From positions 279,728 through 299,727 of the forward strand of contig MPNW01000220.1 of NCBI GenBank assembly GCA_011800805.1: a DNA stretch of 20,000 nucleotides, in the 5' to 3' direction. Below the pieces are notes generated by a model. It was given only the letters and a program-made list of their open reading frames with translations, ran no database searches and was not told the origin of the DNA. This stretch comes from Hirudo medicinalis (taxonomy: Eukaryota > Annelida > Clitellata > Hirudinida > Hirudinidae). Positions 1-8,800 of this stretch are shown piece by piece; the first letter of the stretch is position 1; each line of letters begins with the position of its first letter. The translations under genes were made by a program, and so were the position numbers.

Positions 1-168
1 AATTTTTAATGAACCAATTATTAAAAAGAATTAATTCATTATTGAGTGAAGTAATAAGATTATTTACATTTTTCCCAGATATATATACAACTATATCATC
101 TGCATATAATAACAGTTTGATTAAACTTGAAGAACACTGAAAATCATTAATATAAATGAGGAATAAAA
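1..168 (-). mobile_element. CR1/jockey-type LINE reverse transcriptase fragment
   Basis: The minus strand reads LLFLIYINDFQCSS, then LLLYADDIVVYISGKNVNN and LILFNNWFIKN. These are the end of reverse transcriptase motif B and the motif C box YADD (95-106), with the usual spacing to the following helix and a Trp-Phe. The YADD form with an LIYIND lead-in is typical of the CR1/jockey/L2 group and differs from the other fragments here. The frame is open from about 168 to the window edge, so the piece continues leftwards. A lesion lies in the A/T run near 165-180. Confidence 0.8.
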
Positions 169-219
169 GATTTTTTTTAAAAGATCATTTGATCTTTGTT
201 TTTCATAAAGAGTTTCAGA

Positions 220-577
220 TCATCCATATATAACAGGTGTGTAATGCGTTGAAGCCCTATATTGTATCCAAATTGTTGCTAGTTTAGGAGTTGAGAGAGT
301 GGGAACAATGCTATACAGAAGAGCAGTGCAGAGAGTGAATCTTCTTGAAAAATTCCTCTTTTTATTGCAATTGTCTGTCATTAGTAAACCTTTTTCATGG
401 TGAAGGCACATTTTTGTTCTCCATTTTTTCATCGAATTTTTGATGAATTCTGTGATTGTAGGGCACACATTATGAACTTTTAGGACTTCTATTATCCATG
501 AATGTGGGGTGGCTATCAAATGCCTTTTTATAGTCTATCCATACCATATTTAAATCTTTCTTTTCTTTCTTGGCTGA
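220..577 (-). mobile_element. R4/Dong-like LINE RT fragment C
   Basis: The minus strand starts directly next to a TAA microsatellite. It reads KDLNMVWIDYKKAFDS (motif A, catalytic Asp present), then after a frameshift PHSWIIEVLKVHNVCPTI and MKKWRTKMCLHHEKG, then a degraded motif B. The reading frame then decays near 220. It is the same family as the fragments at 604-1420 and 1420-2462. The clade call rests on the EQKGCR-SRGCKD and YMDDLK-type motifs seen in those copies, so R4/Dong is an inference and another R2-superclade branch is possible. Confidence 0.75.
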
Positions 578-603
578 TTATTATTATTATTATTATATTA
601 TTT
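577..603. repeat. ATT microsatellite
   Basis: About eight ATT units, with one interruption, separate LINE fragments B and C. Confidence 0.85.
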
Positions 604-1420
604 TATTCATTCAACTCAGCCACAACGGCTGGAAAGTCAATGATGCCAGGTCTCAACAAGAGTCCACAGGCAAAAACAAAAACAACAATAATTTCAGCTT
701 AAATCTAAAAAGCAAAGTTGAAAAAATTCTATCATTCTTGTTTAACTGAAATTTTGATCTCCACTTGTCAGCCACAACTATCATTGTGGTCTTCCATTTA
801 AGCATTGAGCATTCGATGAAATTTCTGACAACTTCGTTAATTTTTTATGTTTCCAATATTTGCTTAACCAATGAGTGAGGGATGCTGTCAAACATGCTTT
901 TCTAAAGTCTATCCAAGTAACATACAGATCTTCTTTGAATTTCTTTGCATGCTGCATCACCATCTGACTAATAAGTAACTGATCTTTGCATCCTCTACTT
1001 TTCTTTCTGCATCCTTTCTGCTCTTCTGGTAAGATGTTGTTATTCTGAAGATGGGAATAAATCCTTTCCGACATCAATGCAGTCAAGATTGCGTACATTA
1101 CTGGTAAACATGTTATTGGTCTGTAATTCTTCGGTTGCGAAGTATCGTATGATTTGGCAGCAAATAAGTAGTTCCTTTTGTCAACCATTCAGGTTTATTA
1201 ATTGGATATTTCATTATTTCATTGTAACCAGAGATCATGAAGTGACACCAAATATTTTAACCAAAAGTTGTGTACCTTGTCTAATCCAGGAGACTTCCAA
1301 TTCTGTAAGAATTTAATTGTTTTAAGTTCCACCTCTTCGAATTCGCTCCATTCATCACTCTGCAAATTTGCTTGGGCTATTTCTTCCTCTTGAATCCATT
1401 CTGCTTGATAATTGTGTCAT
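604..1420 (-). mobile_element. R4/Dong-like LINE RT fragment B
   Basis: The minus strand reads EWIQEEEIAQANLQ, later NWKSPGLDKVHNFWLKYL, then NYRPITCLPVMYAILTAL, ILPEEQKGCRKKSRGCKDQL and LYVTWIDFRKA. This is the N-terminal reverse transcriptase region up to motif A, with frameshifts. The FDS of motif A is lost. From about 780 to 604 the sequence is non-coding and ends ...GAGTTGAATGAATAA followed by a TAA repeat, as a LINE 3' tail would. Motifs B and C and the C-terminus are absent, so the copy is internally deleted or joins two pieces. Confidence 0.75.
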
Positions 1421-2462
1421 CAACTGAACAAGTCCTTACGTCCATTGCCTTCTTAACATACAGCCGACTAACATCTCCTTTCGGTTGATGAAGCCCATGC
1501 ATTGTAAGAAGCTTCCGAGTTTTCCGATCCATTTTCTCAATTTCAGAATTCCTCCACTCAAGTATGCCATAGCTATAAGTGGGCACTGGAACTGCCAAAG
1601 CATTTATCGCCAATAATTTGTTTTTAGAATTCAATTCTGATCTGAGAATGAGACGCACACTGTGATAATATTTCTTGGGTATTTTCTCCTTCATGGCAGA
1701 TTGTTGAATGCCACTATTCTCATCAATACCGAGGTATTTGTATGCCGCCTCTTCGTCGAGGCTTTGAATTGAAGTCTTATCGTCAACTGGCATGTTTNTC
1801 ATCTCGAAGGTTTTACTGCGGATAATGCTTTACTGAGATGGACCTCGGTTCTGGTATATATTTTTAAGTCTTCCATGTAAAGTAAATGTGATGTTTGTTG
1901 ATTTGATTCTATTTTATATCCCATGTTTAATCAATTGAGCATGTTGGTTAGGGCTATTAAAGCTATCAAAAAAAAAGAAAAGCGAGAGAGTCACATTGGA
2001 AGATTCCTCTCTTAATGCTAACTTTATTAGTTTTTGTGCAACCAGACTGATGATATAGCATGAGTTCGGTTTTCAAAGCTCTCATTGAATATTCCACAAA
2101 TATTCGTGTAATCGTGGCACACACCCGATAGATATGGGGCGATGCCAGGAATGAGGCACACTGTCAAAAGCTTTCTTGTAATCAATCCATGGCATGGCCA
2201 TGGAGATTCCTCTTCATTCCGCTGGCGGTGCTTACGACCATCTTGTTGATCGGCAGTCGATCCTTACAACCTCTCGACCCCCTTCGACAACCTTTTTGTT
2301 CTATGGGTAATATGTTTTTATTTAAGTTAATGTAAAGTCGGTTTGATATCGCAGCAGTTAATATTTTGTATAAAGTAGGCGGACAAGTTATTGGGCAGTA
2401 ATTTTTGGGATCATTTGGATCCTTACTTTTTTATTCTTTACTTTTATTTATTAATTATTATT
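1420..2462 (-). mobile_element. R4/Dong-like LINE RT fragment A (host of the nested element)
   Basis: The minus strand reads through most of a reverse transcriptase with several frameshifts. It shows DPKNYCPITCPPTLYKIL, EQKGCRRGSRGCKD, WIDYKKAFDSVPHSW (motif A), RGIFQCDSLAFL (degraded motif B), LLYMEDLKIY (motif C with Glu for the first Asp), YKYLGIDENSG and LLTMHGLHQPKGDVSRLYV (thumb and beyond). It is truncated 5' near codon DPKNY and ends at the junction with fragment B. Its 5' flank continues at 5526-5604 and beyond, on the far side of the nested R2-group element. One ambiguous base lies at 1798. Confidence 0.8.
2384..2462. repeat. 79-bp target-site duplication, copy 1
   Basis: Identical over 79 bases to 5526-5604, and mismatched immediately outside on both sides (a versus t at the left, t versus a at the right). 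It flanks the 3' end of the R2-group LINE and includes the first codons of R4-like fragment A. Confidence 0.92.
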
Positions 2463-5400
2463 TCAATCTTTTATTAGCCCAGCCAAAAAACATAACGGAC
2501 ATAATGTTTAAGAAATCCAAATCATTAAATTTTTTTGGTCCGCACATGGGTCTGGGAAATCCTGTCAGACCAGAAATAAAGGACTGCAACAAATCGTTCC
2601 TATCAATTCATGTCTATCAAACAAAGTGTTAGTTTCTTCTGCCTTTCAAGGCGTTCATCTTGAATGTCCGCCATATCTTATACTCCTGCATATATACTAT
2701 ATGTCTCCTGCATGGTTATGACTGAGGTCCACATGAGGAACCTCCTTGAGACTCTGAATCTCCTCCAAAATCTCCATGGTTCCTCGGAAATAGCTCTTCG
2801 GTTTAAAATGAGGGCCGTAACGTTTCCTTTCTGCTTTTGAGATTCCGAGACTGGATTGTTTTCCTTCATCCATTGATGGATTCCCGGCAAGTCATATTTC
2901 GAAACCTTGGAGAAATGAATTTTATCCGGGTAGGCAGTGTCTGATCCCACTGCCACATCGCACACGACTTACGCTGAATCTTTCCATGCACACAAATCTT
3001 GAATTTTGGTTCCTTCAACAGTAGGGATTCTAGGTTCAATTCTGGCGATGAACCCCATTGCACTCAATTTTCTTGCCAACATCTTCACTAAGGTGTCAGA
3101 CCCCCTAGTCGGACTGGGGCATGCAGGAATGCATTTGGAGTATCCTTTGGTAATTTCAACCAACGTCGAGTTGCTTTTCTGATGGCGATGTCAGCAGCAT
3201 TCAAAGATTTGAGGCTGATCTTTTCAAAGCTTAAATGGTGGACAAGACTAGGTATGTGATGAGTTCTGAGGATGTTGAGCCACTGATGTGGTTTCAGAGG
3301 GGCACATGAAATGGAATGTAAGTCGTTTTGAATTTTTTCTGCTATTGTTGAGTATTTCAATCTGGCTCCAATTTCAACACCCAGATATTTGTAGGTTTCA
3401 ATAATATTTAAAGCTTTGATTTCCCCATCCCTCAAACTGAGGTAAGGCTCTGGGTTAACAATCCATAATCTCCTTGCGATGTTAATTTCAGTGCGCATCC
3501 ATGCGCACTTGTTTGGGTTCATCACCAATCCCACCTTTTCCATTGCTCCTTCAAGTTGCATCAATAGCATTTGCATTCCAACGTCAGTTGTGGACATCAG
3601 CAGGAGGTCATCCGCAAAAGCAATGTAATTGCATTTAATTTTGGATGCAGCATCTCCTGTTATTCCGATCGATCTGTCTACCTCACCAAGGATCATTGAA
3701 ATCGTCATCGTCAACAACGGCATTGAAAAGCATAGGAGACATTGGATCTCCCTGCTTCACGCCTCTGCCTACGGGAATGCGACTGCTCATCTCCTCTCCC
3801 ATTCTGATATGAACCCAATTACCTTTGTACAATTCTGAGGTATTCAATCAATAGCGGCGGTGCCCCAAGTCGAGAAACAGCCCTCATGATCGATTGGTGA
3901 GAGACTGAGTCAAATGCTTGCGACACATCAACAAAAGTCAGATTTAACTTCTTCAGTTCTTGCTTATTTTTCTTGATGAGGGATTTCGCCAGCCATATAT
4001 TATCGGCGAGACCATCTCCGTAACGAAACGCTTTCTGGCGCGGAGACAATGGCAAGGAAATCATTCGTTTGTTGAGAATTCTGTGGAACAATCGACTGAT
4101 GAGAGGACTCACTGTAATCGGTCTGAAATCACTTGGTTTGGTGGCTCCTGTTGACTTGGGAATACAGGTAACTATTCCGATTTTGAACGGAGATGGAGGC
4201 AAGCCTGTCAGCAGCCACAGTGACATATGGACCGCAAAGTTGATGTTCCTGATCCCTTCTATGTGATGTTTCTTTAGTCTGTCATGTCCTGGCGCAGTAT
4301 CTCGGAGTCCTCGAATGGCGAAATCCACCTCATCGCAGGTGATTGGAAACTCCAAATCATACAGGGTTTCACTGTTATGTGACACTGGAGCTGTCTTTGA
4401 TTCTTCCCTGTAATCCTCATTCAACACTGAACTAGTCCCTGCTGATGGACTTTTTTGAACAACATTTCGCTGACTTTGTCTTTCAATCGTTCCCTGCTCT
4501 TTTTTACTTGGTCTGATTTTGGTTTTCACAAAAGTACGACGTTGTGTCCTGTTGGTTCGAGCTCTCATCTTCTATTTTGCCCTCATTCAAGGCGGGTTGT
4601 TCTGATTGTCCTCGGCTGAATCGGGCCACTGGGGGTAGTAGTTTTTCAGTTGATGTGTTGTATTCCTTGTCAATTAAAGTTTGCTGAGTGCTTTTATCTG
4701 TTGATTTGCTCAGCAGTAATGACAGCTCTTCAGCAGGAAGCTGAATGCACTGATATCGATCCAGAATAAGTTGTTTTAATTTAACTTCACTGTTTATGGT
4801 GTTTTCAATGGTGGTGATAGGACAGAGAGTTTTTGCTTCTCTACTTTTTGATGTAATCTGTTCTATTATGAGATCATTAAGAAATTGTCTATACCTGGGT
4901 TTGTTTCTAATCCTCCTTATTGATTTTGTTGACAAATTTGGCACATGCCTTTTTATTGCAAGATTGATTCTTTTTTTCTCAAATGAATTCAGACTGAGTA
5001 CTGCCTTGGCAATATCACTCCAATGTCCATTTCTGACCAAAACATCTGAAGGAGGAACATTTGGATCAATTACACTGTCGTTTTCTATTCTTGATTCTGT
5101 GCTCCCCATATCACCAGATTGATCTCTAAAAATCTTTCTGTGTGATGATTGGCATCTATGACTTCTAATAGCTGCTAAGGATCTATGCTGAAACTTCTTT
5201 TGAGCTTCAACGTTCACATTTTTGCAACCCTTTTGTTTTAGTTCCAATTCAATCCTTGCCAGCATGTGAGGTTCTTCCTCCTGAATCTGCAAAGTCCAAT
5301 CGGCGAAATGACCGGACGAAAATCAACGTTATTGTGTAACTCTCGCAGTTTCGTTTTCCCCTTTTATTTTCGAAATTAAGGCTCACCTACCACGAACAGG

Positions 5401-5525
5401 TGGGTAGGGGACACTAATTGACAAAAATTCGCGACAAATAAATTCGCTGACATCTCCGAATTGAATAAATTTTAAAGAGCACGCGAATATTCGACCTCAC
5501 CAATCAACAGCTCGAGCTCAAAATT
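2463..5525 (-). mobile_element. R2-group LINE, nested, non-functional (3,063 bp)
   Basis: An almost complete element on the minus strand. In order it has: about 200 bp of 5' leader (5525-5326); a Myb-like region (ADWTLQIQEEEPHMLARIE, later FQHRSLAAIRSHR; 5322-5150); reverse transcriptase with PGHDRLKKHHIEGIRNI, DFRPITVSPLISRLFHRIL, motif A VDVSQAFDSVSH, motif B GRGVKQGDPMSPMLFN (3738-3790), motif C FADDLLL (3607-3618) and thumb YKYLGVEIG; and a C-terminal restriction-like endonuclease (MLARKLSAMGFIARIEPRIP, IQDLCAWKDSA, CDVAVGSD, SKVSKYDLPGI). A stop lies near 2629, followed by about 166 bp of 3' UTR ending aataaaagattgaaa. Frameshifts fall near 4504-4568, 3820, 3720, 3105, 2980 and 2800. The zinc-knuckle part between RT and endonuclease is missing. 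R2-group elements normally use target-primed reverse transcription with this endonuclease. Confidence 0.88.
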
Positions 5526-5604
5526 CAAGTTATTGGGCAGTAATTTTTGGGATCATTTGGATCCTTACTTTTTTATTCTTTACTTTTATTTATTAATTAT
5601 TATT
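5526..5604. repeat. 79-bp target-site duplication, copy 2
   Basis: The second copy, adjoining the 5' end of the R2-group element. Beyond 5604 lies a TTA/TCA microsatellite, the original left neighbour of R4-like fragment A before the insertion. Confidence 0.92.
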
Positions 5605-5676
5605 ATTATTATCATCATCATCATTATTATTATTTATTTATTCATTCATTCATTCATTTACTAATATTATTATTAT

Positions 5677-5707
<31 letters not shown>

Positions 5708-5750
5708 GTTGTTGTTGTTGTTGCTGTTGTTATTATTATTATTATTTTGA
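5599..5750. repeat. Compound TTA/TCA/ATTC/TTG microsatellite
   Basis: Successive blocks of TTA, TCA, TTA, then ATTC and ATTT tetranucleotides, then TTA and GTT. It runs up to the candidate exon at 5760. The Leu- and His-rich open frames through it are artefacts of the repeat. Confidence 0.9.
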
Positions 5751-5759
5751 CATTCATAG

Positions 5760-5815
5760 TTTCACATAACTCTGCTGATCTGCTGCCATCAAAGAGAATG
5801 AACAGACTTGATGAG
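5760..5815 (+). CDS. SZT2: SZT2 candidate exon 1 of window
   Basis: A short open segment between an acceptor (attcatag) and a donor (GAG followed by gtaaat). It reads SHNSADLLPSKRMNRLDE and ends in phase 0, which fits the next exon. I do not recognise the peptide, and the segment sits directly after a long TTA/TTG microsatellite, so it could be a chance open stretch. Confidence 0.4.
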
Positions 5816-8800
5816 GTAAATCATTTCCTGGGTTTTAAATCTTGTGGATGGTCATTTATTTGTGCTTCTTATGATGATGATTTTGATTATGATGATGATG
5901 ATGTCGATGACGATGATGATATCGTTGGTAAATAAAAAATAAATGCATATACTAATGTCTTTCATTTGTTCCTGCATTCCTTCCTGTTATTGTCAAGCAA
6001 TTGCACATTTCAGCCTAAGAACTCTCCTAATTCTCGAACATCGGATCCGGAATTGCCTCCACCCACACCGAGCTTTCCCCTCAGCCAGCCGAACCTGTCC
6101 CTCATGCCGTTCGCCAAACCCGCTCATCCTAAGCCCAAGGACAAGGTCACCATGACCGTTTATGGCACCTGTCGTCCTGGTAATGGAAATGCAATTGTAA
6201 TATTCACTATATCATATACAAATTAATTTAGTGATGATGGTATTACATATTCATGATGTAATAATGGTTAAGTAATAAATATAGATGGGTGGTGACACTG
6301 TTATCTTGTCGTCTAAGTGTTCAAAGACTTTTCACGTGTTCATGTGCAGACAAACAAATCACAGTGGAGCTCGTGAGTGTCATGCAGAAGGAATTGGACG
6401 ACAAGGTGCTGGAGAGCATCTGTTTCATGTTTGGCCGGAATCCAAATAGCAAGCTGACCGTCGACGATGTCCACGTGAGTGAATTCTTCCTTTCATCCAT
6501 TCAATCACTCGTTCAATCGATCGTTCGTCCACTCATTCATTCATTTGTTCACCCATTCTTTCACTTGTTCACTCTTTCATTCATCCACTCATCTTTCAGT
6601 TCATTCAGCGCCCTGGAACTCAACCTGTGAAACTGCTAAAGTTTTTCTTCCCGACTGCTGTCATCCTCCGCCAGCATGCGTTCGGCTTCTACCTCCGCCA
6701 GAACCTCCAGAACTACTTGATCCTGCCGAAGTACCACGACCCGTCCAACCCGGACAACCTTTTCCAGACCTTCCGCATGGCGAACGAAAGAGTGGTGCCC
6801 CCTGCTCCTCCACTCTCCTCAGAGTTCATCAGGTCTCTGCCTGGCTCCTTCATTTCCCATCCGCCCGTCGGTCACGCCTCGAATGCTTCGGTCGCAGCTT
6901 CCGGCACCAACGCCGTAGTCCATTCGTCTTCCTCCTCCTCGCTGTCTTCCTCCAATCAGCTGATGCCAATGGCCAGCTCTCAGAACCACCCCTCCGTGAC
7001 CGGTGGCGGAGCGGCCATTGCCGATCAAGACGTTCTCCTTTACATTCGACCGCAACACGACGGCAGCAGAGGTGAGACGATCGTCGATCATTTCTTCGGC
7101 TTCGATCACTTGCTTAGCACACGACACGTTGACAATCGCCTGTTGACTTTCAACTGTTGACTTGAGTTACTTTCTAAGCATTTTCATGTAATGTCGCCTT
7201 AAACTTTGTTTTCTGTCGACAATGTGTCGAATCGAGTTGCATGTTTTAAAGTTGTGTCGCACATTAAATTCAAGGACGGGAGAGATGACGCGTGCACACG
7301 TGCGTTTATTTATGCACCCTTCTTCATTGTTCCAGGGATTGCATGCATCCACCTGGCGTTTGTGGATGGAAAGGGTCATCCGGTGCAACTTCTGGGCTCT
7401 CCAAAGCCTAGCCCTGGGGCTTACAAGGAGCTGAGTGATAAAAGTCTTTATGAGTCTCTGTTGCAGATCAACAAGTATGAGCCTGAACCCAAGCAACAGA
7501 GTTCAAAATCACCAGGTTATTTCTGACGACTTAAGTCAATAATAACAACATTAATTGCTGTTCGTTCGTCCGCAAAAGATAAAAATGATGTTGCGATGGA
7601 ATCGCCGGTTATTTTCATAAAAACTAATGACAAATGATGAAGTGAGAACATTGTAAGTGACTTCAAATGGTTGCAGCTTCAGCTGATCATTCAACAACTT
7701 GTTGTTATGTTGTGTAATAATTTTGTTGAATTTCTGCTGAAATAGAAACTTCTTTTTTCCTTTTTGACGAAATGCACAGGTCCCTTGAGTCTCATCCAGT
7801 TCGCCATCTGGGTGTGTGGAAACATCGACCTGACTTCCCTATCCGCCATGTTGGAGCAGTCCGTACGCCACGCCATCCAAGATCTCGTCTTCGAGTACAG
7901 ACTCCTCACGGCCCCGATATCCGAGGTACCGTTCCACTACACCAAGGGGATCGATTCTCCACTCCATTCTGCTCCAGTATCCCCCAGATTCAACATGAAC
8001 AACTCCAACATTTGTTAGTCTGCTCTGCCTGGTTTATTGCCATAATACTTGATTGACTATTAATGACCATGGCCATCATTACCATTGTTGTTGTCATTTT
8101 CACTCATTCAATATTGATTTTATCAATATTTCAATGTGCAAACAATCAAATGAGAGGAGTAAACTTTGTAATTGAGATGTCATCATTGACTTTAGAATTT
8201 CCATAATTTGTTCATTTTCCACAAAAATAATGAAAATATTGAAAATAATATCATTCCACATAAGACCACATGAACAAACAAACACACGAGTTGATTCGTC
8301 TTTCACTCAGGGCCTCCCGCGCTCAGGTCTGCACTTCCGCCCGAAATCAGCAGAACTTCCACGGACCTCGGAAGGTCCGCCATCAAGACCCCCAACGAGG
8401 CCATCTTTTCCACGAGGAATCTCTTGAAGGATAGGTCAACCACGGTGACCTTTGACTGCGATGCAACCTATATGGAGGTGGACTGGTCTTTTATCATTTT
8501 TAATTTAACAATGACATTTGAAAAGTGTCAGCAATGGAATCTTAGGTCGTAATGTTAGGTGGCTACATTCAGTTCAGAGTGGAGGTGGTGTTGTTGATGT
8601 TCTTAATGTTGCTAGGCACATCTTATTACTATGTTATAATCATTACATCATATTACCATGTTACAAGTGTTACATTTTATTACTACTATGTTATAATCAT
8701 CACATGATTGATGGTTACTATGTAATGATTGACTAATCAGCTTCTCACAGCTCATCAGCTTCTCACAGCTCATCAGCTTCTCACAGCTCATCAGCTGATA

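Noticed and set aside
5547..5750. Open frame with long Leu and His runs
   Set aside because: It is a translation of TTA, TCA and TTG repeats and starts inside the 79-bp duplication; no gene signal.
5747..5935. Asp-rich frame as a stand-alone small gene
   Set aside because: The acidic half is a GAT microsatellite. Only the first 56 bases, between splice-like sites, are kept as a candidate exon.
6819..7127. Minus-strand frame across exon 4
   Set aside because: It is a shadow of the GC-rich SZT2 exon; the plus-strand frame carries the conserved motifs.
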